Below are positions 10,084-20,002 of a stretch of DNA of 64,000 nucleotides, piece after piece. Position numbers and translations under genes: made by a program. The notes under the pieces are model-generated. The model was not told the origin of the DNA, made no database searches, and saw only the letters and a list, made by a program, of their open reading frames with translations. Within the stretch, counting starts at the first letter, position 1. The number at the start of each line of letters is the position of its first letter. The stretch is from Amborella trichopoda (lineage: Eukaryota > Streptophyta > Magnoliopsida > Amborellales > Amborellaceae), in NCBI RefSeq assembly GCF_000471905.2, contig NW_006499776.1, positions 4,378,150 through 4,442,149 on the forward strand, in the 5' to 3' direction.

Positions 10084-11075
10084 AATTGGGTCCAAACAAG
10101 GGTGAATGCCCGAAAACTACCTAAAAGTGAAGATAATTACAAGTTAATTGAATTAAAAGAAATTCTAAAAATAGATGCAAAAGGCCTGTTTTGCCCCTGC
10201 CTATAATGTGTGAAATTCTATAACAGTTCCTGATGGTGCCCGAGAACATGTGTGATCTTCCATGACGGATCAGGGGTTGATTTGATGCCTGGTCGATCGA
10301 AAGATGATTGTTTTCTTGTAGGGCTTGGCATGTCGATCGATTTGATACCAACATCGAGCCGTGGATCATAACCTCGAACCTTATGCATATAATGCAATTG
10401 GTTTCACGTCGATCGGGTACGCAAGTGTCTTGATTTGGCCGCTCGAATGAGACGTGCTGTGGTTAATTTTTCTAAAATTTTATTCACGGATCAGCAACTT
10501 CTCTCTTTTTTTTCTCTCGGCATCGTCATGGGGCATACCACAACTCTTGTCTTGGTGAGACGAACACGCTCATAAAATTTGAACGCGATCCGACACGGAT
10601 CAAGTGAGATATAGGCCTTGAAAGTCACTTCTCGTGACTATGAAAACAACCACCTTTAATGATGTTTTGGTGCAGAGTGGCCACCTACCCCTTTTCGTCA
10701 TTTTACTCATAACTTTGTCTTGGAGTTCCCGATTAACCTGAAACTTGACCTTGAGGGACTTTTGACCGTTCTAGATCCAATAGCGGTGGTCCAACTGCTG
10801 TTTGATGCACCAAAAATATAGTTCTAGTTATGGGGTCTATTCCACGGTGTTAGAGGCTAATTCTGCTGAAATTATTTCCTTATGTTCACTACCTTAAATT
10901 TGTCAAATTGCGATGAAACCTAGCAGGTAGCTTTTTGAAGTGCTTATGAAGATCTTGACCAGTGCTGAGGCCATTCTAAGACTGTCGAAATTTCCACTGT
11001 ATGTTGAGGCTTTATTGACCTGCTTCCTCTTTATTGCGCATCAGGGACCAAGGTGCTGAAAAATGTGTTCCAACA

Positions 11076-11640
11076 TTGATCTTCAAAGTTCCTTGAACTT
11101 GATCTATGATGAGCAAAGAGTCACTAATGCCTCTTATTTGTTAGATCTTCAATTCTATGGCATTCTCCAGTCCGTTTATTAGGGCTTCATATTCGGCAAT
11201 GTTATTGGCATAGGGGAATTTCAGTCTGATGGCTATTGGCATTAAAATTTTCTTGCGTGAGCATAACATAACTCCTACACCTGACCTGTATTCATTCCTT
11301 GAACCGTTGTAGTATAGCTCTCAAGTTGAGTCCTCAATTGTGAAGAGGTCATCATCGGGGAGATCTAAGTTAACATAAGTGTTATCCAGCAGTGCATGTT
11401 TAGCTAAATGGTCAGCAATGGAATTTCCTTTGACTGAATTTTGAGTGACATATTCGATCTCGAACTCACTTAATAGCATTCTTCATTTCGACAATGTTGT
11501 ACGTCATGAGGCATCGTTGACATGAAATGGTAAGCCCTTCATGAGGCAGCCTATCAGAGCATTATCCTAGGAAAAGAAAAGGATTTCAGCAACATTGGGG
11601 AGGAAGCCCTTAAGAAAGATCCCCAATCGCTAGAATTCAC
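11076..11640 (-). pseudogene. Ty3/gypsy RT-RNase H / RNase H fragment
   Basis: Minus strand. The end of an RT-linked RNase H is readable as MLLSEFEIEYVTQNSVKG and ADHLAKHAL, followed by a second RNase H with NNIAEYEALINGLENAIEL. Motifs resemble Tat-lineage Pol, but the sequence differs from E1 (which has DFDITYVPQKDIKG and NDAEYQPLIIGLEIA), so it belongs to another element. It is cut at 11076 by the E1 LTR. Odd point: the next sequence to the right belongs to an LTR element in plus orientation, so this fragment is antisense to it. Confidence 0.75.
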
Positions 11641-11844
11641 TTCGGTTGCCTCTTCTGAAGGAAGCTTAGCATGATCTCCCACTCAAGGATTGCGCTGATG
11701 CCGGTAATCGAGAAGAAAAATATTTTGTTCAGAGGAAATAAACACATCTTAATATGAACTCTAAAGATGAACTTTGATGACAAAATCACATTCCGAATGT
11801 TGCATTTCTCTCTTCTCTCGAAGTGCAACATCCATTGGGGCAAG
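11641..11844 (+). other. 3' internal end of a diverged Ogre-type element, with hairpin
   Basis: Positions 11795-11804 (GAATGTTGCA) and 11824-11833 (TGCAACATCC) pair as a stem around a TTCTCTCGAAG-containing loop. The hairpin is followed by a G-rich ATTGGGGCAAG and then an LTR-like start at 11845. The same order occurs at 52741-52793 and, on the minus strand, at 22597-22647. No coding content recognised in 11641-11790. Confidence 0.6.
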
Positions 11845-12330
11845 TGATTGTATGTCATTTTTTATGTACTTACATCCTTGGTGTAAATAAAGAGAAAGCC
11901 AAGGACGACCTAGTCCTGCCGGTACCCAAGACACCGTTAGACCAAGAGATCACTGCATAATAAGCCTAACACTAGGCAACCTTGAAAAAAGTATTATCAT
12001 GCCAGAAAGAGACCTTACAACTATAGCCCTATGCTAAGGGCTCCAAAAAAGCACTAGACCACCACTGTTGCATCCAAAACAATTAAAAACTCCTCGGGAC
12101 AAAATTTGGGCTCAATTAGACCTCTCATGAAAATTCTGGGCCCAAATCACCTCGAACACTATTACGGTGTGGCCTCACCGAACCAGTCCCCAATCATGGA
12201 GGCCATGATCTTCACATCTCAGAATGACCTGCAAACACCCACACTTCACTAGTTTGGAGTCAAAGCAACCTCAAAATCATACACGAGCTAGGTCTCGACG
12301 ACCTGGTCATTTTTAACATATGGCATGTGT
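11845..12330 (+). mobile_element. Diverged Ogre-type LTR start, truncated
   Basis: After the hairpin the sequence tgattgtatgtcattttttatg...ccttggtgtaaataaagagaaagcc follows the opening of the E2 LTR (cgcatttttcagtaccttggtccttgatgcgaaataaagag) with gaps. Further on, 'gaccaccactgtt' and 'ggtgtggcctcaccgaacca' are recognisable against 53080-53220. Strongly decayed; the right end is lost before the Tekay-type fragment. Confidence 0.45.
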
Positions 12331-12394
12331 CGTGACATGACCCAGAATCAAAGCCTTCCTAGAAAGAAGAAACTTGAGCATCACCGCGGGTGAA

Positions 12395-13462
12395 ACATGG
12401 GCATCGCCGTGTGTGTTTCGTCAAATCGTACAGTTGTCACCTGTCAGCGCCACTCCGTAGTGTCAGAGCCGCATGCGATTTCGTCACCCGCAATGTTTTC
12501 CAACCACCCTCTCCTTTTTAAGCCTTTTCATTCCTTGAGCAGCACCGTCTCTCCCATTTTCTCAACTTTTCTTGAAGTTCACTGTTGCCCCTTGAAAACA
12601 GCCCACTGGTGGAGCTAATGAAAGCCCGTGAAGGCAGTGAGTGAGGATTTGAGATACCGTGGGAGTTTAAGGTAAGTGGGTTTAGCTTCTATGCATCCAT
12701 GGTTTTTTTGTAGAAAACAAATATTTAGGATGGGTAAGATGATATAATGAAAAATGCGAAGAATGAATGGATTGACATGAGATTGAAATTTCAGATTTGT
12801 GCTTCTAAATGCCATGACCTTTTTTACCACCCATATGATCTTGTTATTCATGGAAGCTCATGAAATTGGTCACTATGAGACTCCTTATCATGAACAATGT
12901 TCCAAGCCCAAAGTGTAGCTTGGCCAAGAAATATTATGTGTTCTTTAAAAGCATAAGAGTTTCTAGAACTGTGATTGTTTTTGTATCAAAATGTTCAATG
13001 GCCAAATGGCATCCAATTGGTACCAAATTGGTTCCAATTGAAAGACATATATGTACACTCCAAGTTTACTTTTATTTCATGAGAAATTATGTATGGACCA
13101 AAAGATATGGCCCAAGATTTCGAGCTCACAGTCGTTGCTAATTCTAGCAACTCTGGCTTTCCCCCATTGGGTCGTGCTTTTGTCCCAGCAAATGGTGTCC
13201 AAACACCTTGAATTTGCCACCATTGGAAAGGTCTGTGAATGTACTCAAAGATGCATGTTTTGAGTTTTTGAAATTCCCCAAGGATTCTGAATTATGCCCC
13301 AAGTTGCGCGAACATACCACTGTGCACTATTGCAGGGAAAATTTCATACAACTAATGCTCACCTTGCACTAAGCTATAGACCCATCGATTGACACCCAAA
13401 TTCTTTCAAATTACGGTCTTTGTAATGATCTGTGGGGAAGTTCAAAGTTTTATGTTTGAGGC
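12395..13462 (+). mobile_element. Tekay-type LTR fragment, left part
   Basis: Matches the LTRs of the full-length Tekay-like element at 38390-39385 and 46000-47040: for example the segments 'tttccaaccacc', 'cccttgaaaacagcccactggtggagct', 'ttagcttctatgcatccatgg' and 'gggtaagatgat'. It lacks the first several hundred bp of that LTR. It is interrupted at 13462 by an Ogre solo LTR and continues at 16758. Confidence 0.75.
13458..13462. repeat. Target-site duplication GAGGC, left copy
   Basis: GAGGC immediately left of the solo LTR; the second copy is 16758-16762. In the intact Tekay LTR the unbroken site reads 'tttgaggcatttcgaaactcc' (39372-39393), which confirms the junction. Confidence 0.85.
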
Positions 13463-14139
13463 TGGTTAGGGACCTCGATCTCGCCCTCCCGATCTAAATG
13501 ACCTAGCAACACATATCTTTGATTTCAAGGAAATTGGGGACTTGAGATCGCTCTCTTAGGAACCTTGCTAAAAAACAAGGGAAGGTAGGCCAACCGTCGA
13601 GAGAGGAATTTAAGGTGGGTTCGGGACTTACTCGAGCTGGCTAGCGTGGGCGCCCTCTTAGATCACGAAGAAAGCCCCCCAGCCATAAAACTAGTTCGGA
13701 ATCGCCTCCCTTGGCTTGTAATCTCCTGTTTCTGCAATCACACATATACCACGAATGTTACAAGGCAAGTGGGTCAAGGGATCCCACCTTGTGTTTGGGG
13801 AACGTACATGGGCGTGCACATTCAAAAAATGGAAGAGAAGAATGAGGGAAGAAAGATTGGGGTTAGAAGAATTTGACTAAGTGGTGAGACCGACACAGTG
13901 ACTAAACTGGTAAGCAATTGATCTAGCGTGGCAGTAAAACGGGCTCGATAACTCATACCGGCTCAAAAAAATTACTATTAGACGACAGTACGAATACCGA
14001 CTGGCTAGAGACAATGACTAGTCTATTGTGGCGATAAAGCAAGCATATTAACTATGACCGGCAACGACATTACGGCTAAACGATAGTACCACCATCTACG
14101 GCTAGTCTCGACCTCTCTTAATCAAACGACAGAATAAAG

Positions 14140-14330
14140 GAAAGAATAGAGATTAGAGAGAGAGAAAACAAAAAGAATAAGAGAAGAAGAAGAGAATAGA
14201 AAGAAGGAAAGAAAGAGACGAAAAGGAAAAGAAGAGCGTGAGAGAGGATAAAGGGAAAAGAAAGTGTAAAGACAAACACATACGGTAATAAGAGAAGGAG
14301 AGAAAAAACTTAAACAGTGTTGTGTCTCCG
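14140..14330 (-). repeat. GA-rich tract in solo LTR
   Basis: Plus-strand purine tract with units like gagaagaagaagagaatagaaagaagg. Low complexity, no gene. Confidence 0.7.
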
Positions 14331-14750
14331 CCGGCTGTGACGAGTAGGGAGAAGAAAGAAGAGACACATGCAGTAATGAGATGGGGAGAAAGAAGACTTA
14401 GGCGGTGATGGCTTCCGCTAGCTATGATGTGAGGAAGAAAAGTGAGGAGGAAACATAGACGACAACAGGCTTCCGCCAATTGTGACATGAGAAAGAATAA
14501 ATAGAACCGGCTGTGATAGAAGAGAGAGAAGGAAAGAACACAGGCGGTGATAGGCTTACCCCGGCTGTGACAGAAGAAAAGAAAGAGAAAAAACATAGGC
14601 CGCTCTAAGCTTGGGCCAGATGTGACCAAAGAGAAGAAAGAGAGAGAAAACACAAGCGACAATAGGCTTGGGCCAGCTGTAACATAAGAGAAGAAATAAA
14701 GAGAAAACACAGGTGGAGCGAGGCTTGTGCTGGCTATGACAGAAGGGAGG
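14330..14750 (-). repeat. Hairpin minisatellite in solo LTR, about 60-bp units
   Basis: Six or so degenerate units of about 60 bp. On the minus strand each contains a core like CACAGCCGGGGTAAGCCTATC followed by ACCGCCTGTG, whose ends pair (CACAGCCGG with CCGCCTGTG, 8 of 9). It is the counterpart of the arrays at 27445-28020 and 54640-55260. Confidence 0.7.
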
Positions 14751-14859
14751 AAGCAAGGAATTTTGGCAAAGGCTTGACCAGCCACTCGGGCTAAGGCCTG
14801 ACTCACTGTTCATGTCTCACGAACAGAAAGACATCACACCAGACGATAAGTCCACCATG

Positions 14860-15330
14860 CGTGAATGGAGAAAGAAAGAAAAGTAGGGAAAGAGAGACAT
14901 GATAGACCAGAGGCGGAGGAGAGAGAAAGAGATAAAGATGAAAGCAGGAAAGAGAAAGGGAGACACAAGAGAGAAAATAGGAGACAGAAAGAGAGATTAG
15001 AGATGAGAGAAAATAAGAGAGAGAGAAAGGGAGATAGAGATGAGAGAGAAAAGAGGAGAGAGAAAGAGAGATAGAGATGAGAGAAAAGAGGAGAGAGAAA
15101 GAGAGAGATAGAGATGAGAGATAAAAGAGGAGAAAGAAAGAGGGAGATAAATATGAGAGAGAAAATAGGAGAGAGAAAGAGAGAGATTAAGATGAGAGAG
15201 AAAAGAGGAGAGAGATAGAGATGAGAGAAAAGAAGAGAGAGAAAGAAAGAGATAGAGAAGAGAGAAAAGAGGAGGAGAGAGAAAATACCTCATCGAGGGG
15301 TATCGTTCCTTTTCTTCTCTCTCCACTCTC
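14860..15330 (-). repeat. GA-rich minisatellite in solo LTR
   Basis: Plus strand units of about 35-40 bp such as gagatagagatgagagaaaagagg repeated about ten times, then a decayed palindrome (gaggggtatcgttccttttc) and a CT run at 15312-15335. Confidence 0.8.
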
Positions 15331-16757
15331 TCTCCTAGATGCACCAACGTACTTAAGTAAGAATTGAAATCTTTATTGAATAACTGAGGAATGAACCAAA
15401 GGTCTTTTTTACAATTAGGCTTTGCGTGATTTTCCAAAATTGGGCCCAAACAAGGGTGGATACCAAAACATTAGCTAAATTGATGATAATTACAATTTAA
15501 TTGAATTAAAAGAAATTCTAAAAATGGGAAACTGACTGTTTTGCCCATACCTAACAATAGATGGAATTCCATAACAGTCTCTACTGCTGCCCGAGAACTT
15601 GCGTGATCTTTTATGATTGATCTGGGGTTGCTTTGATGCCTATTTGATCAGAAGATAATTGTTTTCTTGTTGGGCTTTGCATGATGATCAATTTGATACC
15701 AACTTCGAGCCATGGATTGTGTTTTTAGGCCGTGATCATGAGACTTGAAATTTGCATGAATCTTGAAAATTTTGGATCGATAGTGCGCTTGTTCCTTGAT
15801 GTTTTTCCATAATTTCTTTGCTGTAGTGCATTGAACATGTCGTCATGATCACGTGGCAATAAATGGGACTCGATTTGGAGCTCGAACGAAGATTTCACAA
15901 CTTTTGGGTTTTTAACGGAATCTAAAATTCAGAATTTACAGTCAATTCATCGCTTTCATGTGTAAAATCCAACTATTCTTCATATATGGAGTTTGGACCA
16001 ATGACAGCCCTGGACCTTTTGCACATGATGGAATTGGTTTCGTGTCAATCTGATAAATGAGCGTCGTGATTTGGCCACTTGACTAAGTCATGTCACTGCT
16101 AAATTTTCTGTAATTTTTTTATGGATCTGCAACCTCTCTCTTTCTTTTCTCCTAGCTTATGTGTCATAATGGGGTGTATAATATATCGAAACGCTCATCT
16201 TGACGAGATGAACATGCTCACAAAATTTGAGGACGATACGACTTGGAACGAGTGAGATATGGGCCCCGAAAGTCACTGCCTGTGACTGTAAAAACTTTAG
16301 TGGTGTTTTGGTGTAGAGTGGCCACATGGGAATAGTATGCAGCCTACCATTTTTTGATATTATACCCATAACTTTATCTTGGAGTACCCGATTAAACCAA
16401 AACTTGACCTATAGGGGTTTTCAACCGTGTCGAATCCAATGGTGGTGGTCCCACAGCTGTTTGGCGCACCGAAAATATAGCTCTAGGTACAAGGTCCATT
16501 TCAGGGTGCTAGTTACTGAGGCCAATTTTTCTGAAATTGTTTCTTTGTGTTCACTGCTTTAGATATGTCTGATTGTAACGAAACTTGATAGGTGGCCTTT
16601 TGGACTGCTTATAAAGATCTTGACCAGTTCTAAAGAAATTATGAGACTATCGAGAATTCCACGTATGTTAAGGGTTTATTGCCTTTTAAGGATTTATTGG
16701 CCGGCTTCCTCTTTATGCCGCATCAGGGACCAAGGTGCTGGACAATGTGTTAAAAAA

Positions 16758-17348
16758 GAGGCATCTTGAAACTCCCCTTAGATTGAGAGCTATGCCCTCA
16801 CAAGAGGGGCATGTCACTGCACCAGTTTTATATCCATGCGACACTAAGCTTTCTTGATATGTGATAAATGTGAATACCATGTGATGAATTTTATATGAAT
16901 GCCATAAAGATATGTGAATGATGTCTTATGATTGCACTATGTGAGAAAAAGGAGGCACGAGCACAATAGTGATAAATGAATTCATAATGAGTGTCAAATG
17001 CGACTGCAAAGGCTTACGTGTAAATGCCTCGTGAGAGCGTATGGGATAAACATCTTTTGCTAAATGATATGATGTGACGATGAAATATGATTCATCTCTA
17101 TGAGGCATTGACTGATGTGAATGAATTGAATGCTTGAGCATGATGAATGGCCACTGTTTATATTGATATTAACCATTATGCGGTGGGACCCTCACCGGTA
17201 GTGGATACTATTACGACATTGTGATGAAAGGCCACTGTTTATATTAATATTGACCACTACATGGTGGGACACTTACAGGTAGGGGATACTATTATGATAT
17301 CTCCTGCTACGGATGGGACACTCATCAGTAATAAGGAAAGTGATGCCG
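16758..17348 (+). mobile_element. Tekay-type LTR fragment, right part
   Basis: Resumes after GAGGC with 'atcttgaaactcccc' and follows 39385-40140 of the intact LTR, including at least two copies of the 80-bp 'ggccactgtttatattgatattgaccac' repeat (from 17150). It stops abruptly at about 17348 ('aaagtgatgccg') and joins Ogre pol sequence, so the real 3' end of the LTR is missing. Confidence 0.75.
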
Positions 17349-18118
17349 GCTGAGATAGTACAATGCTGTCTCTTTTCCTTCGTCATTGTTCTGTGCCAAT
17401 AATGCCCCAAGCGACTCGTTTAGAGCGGTCAAGTACAGGATGAGGGGTCTTCTCAAGATCAGGCCATTCACCGAGATTCTGATCGACTTTACGGCTCATT
17501 GTCAAATATTTTGAGTATGGTCACCTCGGCATCTATCTCCATTTCAAGATCAGGTCTAAACCATCTTGATTTCTGTTTAACAGGTTTGACAGTTGGATCG
17601 ATGCCAAGGTGATGAACGATGACATGAGGGTCTAAACCAGGCATCCCGTAATAATGTCAGGCAAAGACATCTCGATTTGCTCGCAAGAAAGTGGTGAAAT
17701 CTCCTTTCTCTTTTGAAGACATATTCGCTGAAATGAAAGTGGGCGTTGGGCTGCTTCTTCTCCAAGATTTATTTCCTCAAGGACGTCAGCTGTGGCTTGA
17801 CCACCTTCTTCCCATTTTTCTGGGGCCTCTTACAACTCCTCATCACTAACTTCTGAGGTCATCTTGTTATCTCAGGTCTAGAGACCGACGATCTTGACAT
17901 CTCTGCTTCGAAGATAGTTCCAAGGTAGGTCATGATTTCTGCACCTTTATTGAACAAAGGAACAAAAGGTTCAACCTCAAACGTGGACAACATATCAAGC
18001 TGTAAGGGCTCGATTTGGAAGTCACAGGGAGGTTGAGATTTGACGATTGTGGGGCGAGGAGCGTCCTCGTACGAATCACATGGTCTGTGCACAGGTGTCC
18101 GTAGCATTTGCCCTGCAC
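17349..18118 (-). pseudogene. Ogre-type pol scrap (E3) with deletion and micro-inversion
   Basis: Minus-strand pol sequence close to E1. Positions 17349-17460 match E1 3203-3317 (RNase H), 17461-17511 match E1 3871-3920 but in the opposite orientation, and 17512-18118 match E1 4061-4673 (region before RT). Thus about 550 bp and about 140 bp of RT are missing on either side of a 51-bp inverted piece. At 18118 it is cut by element F; the last match to E1 is 'cactgg'. No intact domain remains. Confidence 0.8.
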
Positions 18119-19553
18119 TGGCCAAACAAAATCCACTGAGAATTGGCAGTTTCTTGTTTGGGTTGATTTTTGGGCTGTTGGGATGCTGCTTGTCAAAAAT
18201 CAGCCAATTTTGATCAGTTTAGGCTGGGCGGCATTGCACAAACAAAATCTTCCCAAAATTGGAAGATTCCAGTTCTTGGGGATCTACGGCCTCTTGTGTT
18301 GCAGCCTGCCAAAAGTTTGGTCAAAACGAGGTATTTTGCTATTTTTAATAATTTTTTTACTAAAACAGGGTGTTCTGTAGGATTCTGAATCATAGGGCCG
18401 GTGTTTAAGATGAAAATTGGACAGAATTTCTGATGAAGATCCCTCGGATTTTAACACCTTAAATTGATAAAAATAATGTGGTAGAGAAAGTGGGACAAAT
18501 CGAATTCATATCTGAGGTCAGATCTACTCAGGAGTGAGCAGATCTACTCTCAGATCTGTGGCAAAGCCAGCATGATTCAAAACACTAAAACACAAGTTCA
18601 ATGCAGTAAAAAAATCAAAATTAAATAAAACAGTAAGAAGAAGAAGAAGGAAAGGGCAAGAGAACAATACCAAACCGGGTCAGATGGCCCGGGACTCCCG
18701 AGCCTTCGAGAGCTCGCCTGTATCAGAACCGACGTCCTCTTTGCCTTTTTTATTTAGAAGTTGACCAAAATATCTCTGATTGAAAAGGGTTGTTGTGCCC
18801 TAGAGGTCATTTGGAACTATGGCTCCCTAGGTCTAGGTTAAGGTTTCTTAGGCTTAGGGTTAGGGTTTTCAAGTTAGGGTTTTAGGTTCAACCTTCTCTG
18901 AGCAAAGGGGCTAGGGTGTCAATCTTCCTTCTCTCTTTTAGCTGAAGTCTCTCCTCAAATGGCCATGAAAAAGGTTTTATAAAGGCCAAGGAGCTGTTGG
19001 GAAGGGCATCTTTCTATAACCAACAGATTCTCCAACCAAAAATACGATTTTTGGGGATCCGAATTTGGGCGACACGCCTAGTTTCGCTAAAAAAAAATGG
19101 TAAAAACCTCTCAAAAAGGCAAGAAATCGACACAAAAAGGAAAATTCTACTTTGGGCCTGAATAGGGCTGGGCGATAGCAGTGGTGTCGCCCCGGTGACA
19201 CTAGTAGTGTCGCCCAAGTCTGGGCGGCACCACTCGTGTAGCCCAGTCTAAGCTGGGCGACACACCAAGTGTCGCCAAGACAAAAGTTGGTCCGAACTAA
19301 ACAGTTCCACTTCAGGTATCTTCCTCAGCTTCTTTTGAAGCTCTTAGAGAAAATTTACAAATTTTTTTGGTAAAATAGGGAGTTTGCAGGATTTTGTGTC
19401 AAAACAAGGTATGTACAAGGTACTGGGAAGGAAAAATAGTTTTGGGTCATAGGGTAGGTTGTGTGGGCTATGGATTTGGGTGTACTAGAATAGTGTGGTT
19501 CTAAGAGTTAAGAAAACCATAGAATTTTCCATATTTTAAATGGGGTGTTTACA
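18119..19553 (-). mobile_element. LTR of element F, 1,435 bp, unclassified
   Basis: In minus orientation the proposed LTR starts TGTAAACACCCCATTT at 19553, is preceded by a purine stretch (AAAAGAGGGAAAAC) that fits a polypurine tract, and ends ...GTTTGGCCA at 18119 exactly where similarity to the E1 pol sequence stops. It would therefore be a 3' LTR. It contains a small cluster of GGGCGACAC-type repeats at about 19160-19280. No coding sequence recognised. The matching 5' LTR is not visible; superfamily unproven (Ty3/gypsy likely). Confidence 0.55.
19160..19285. repeat. Cluster of GGGCGACACC/GGTGTCGCC motifs
   Basis: Short direct and inverted copies of gtgtcgccc and gggcgacac lie within about 120 bp inside the F LTR, enough to form several alternative hairpins. 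Confidence 0.55.
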
Positions 19554-20002
19554 GTTTTCCCTCTTTTACACTCCCTGTCCTTCTTGGGATAGGTGAGTGG
19601 CAAAGAAGTAACACTTTGGCGTTCTCTGTCTTTCGAGGGGCAGGTGAGTGACAGAGATAATGCAGATATTTTAAACTTTTTCCTGACATCACGTGGTCAG
19701 AGAGCACACCAACTAATCCCTCCAAGTTATTCCACTCACTAAGCTCACCCACCTAGGGCATTTTCATCCTAGTGTTTTTGGTGTGAGATATCGATAAGTT
19801 AAACTCGAGTTGGACTTTCTGGCCATGCCACTTAACTTCAAGGGTTTCACGGTTTGAAAATTTTAACCCTGACATCTTCTTTGATTTCCTTTGGGTTTCC
19901 TAAAGCTTTCTATGGGAAAAAGCTTTCTATAGGAAGAGACTTGTCTAGTCGATTCTGAAGAGAGAGACGAGGCAGCAACGCGGTAACCATCATATACACG
20001 TG
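19554..20002 (-). other. Element F internal 3' end
   Basis: Begins with the proposed polypurine tract of F. On the minus strand a 67-codon frame (19549-19752) carries two similar 17-residue blocks (LCHSPAPRKTENAKVLL and LCHSPIPRRTGSVKEGK), the result of a short tandem duplication. No recognised protein. Cut at 20003 by the E4 LTR. Confidence 0.45.

Larger units (their letters stand above)
1650..11075 (-). mobile_element. Ogre/Tat-type LTR retrotransposon E1, 3' part lost
   Basis: Order in minus orientation: 5' LTR (11075 to 8707), primer-binding site, Gag, acidic-repeat region, RT, RNase H, a second (archaeal-type) RNase H and integrase up to 1650. A second RNase H, a CHHC Gag finger and a TGGCGACTCC primer site are features I associate with the Tat/Ogre lineage of plant Ty3/gypsy elements. 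The element stops in mid-integrase where E0 begins. All domains carry stops and frameshifts, so it is dead. The 5 bp outside the 5' LTR are TTGAT (11076-11080); the matching copy is not in the window. Confidence 0.85.
8707..11075 (-). mobile_element. E1 5' LTR (Ogre type), 2,369 bp
   Basis: Starts at 11075 with TGTTGGAACACATTTTTC and ends at 8707 with TAACA, so it has TG...CA ends. It includes a CTATATAAA box (10075-10083), AATAAA (10019-10024), a small palindrome and pyrimidine tract (sense) at about 9930-9990, and GA-rich plus-strand tracts at 9350-9480 and 9640-9935. It lacks most of the hairpin-repeat array seen in other LTRs of the family, which explains its shorter length. ORFs across it are not genes. 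Confidence 0.85.
13463..16757 (-). mobile_element. Ogre-type solo LTR, 3,295 bp
   Basis: Minus orientation: starts at 16757 and ends at 13463 with ...CCTAACCA, the same LTR end as at 28808 and 63388. The start is altered: where other copies have TGTTGGAACAC this one has TTTTTTAACAC. It is flanked by GAGGC on both sides and by the two halves of a Tekay-type LTR, with no internal element sequence. It is therefore the product of recombination between the two LTRs of a complete element. Contains the hairpin-repeat array (14330-14750) and GA tracts (14860-15290). The 217-codon and 150-codon open frames through it are Leu/Ser/Phe-rich artefacts of the pyrimidine strand. Confidence 0.88.

Noticed and set aside
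14153..14806. 217-codon minus-strand open frame (and similar ones at 14997-15449, 27041-27466, 9285-9509, 61572-62215)
   Set aside because: Leu/Ser/Phe-rich translations of CT tracts in LTRs. GA/CT DNA has few stop codons in some frames; no domain, no conservation of frame between copies.
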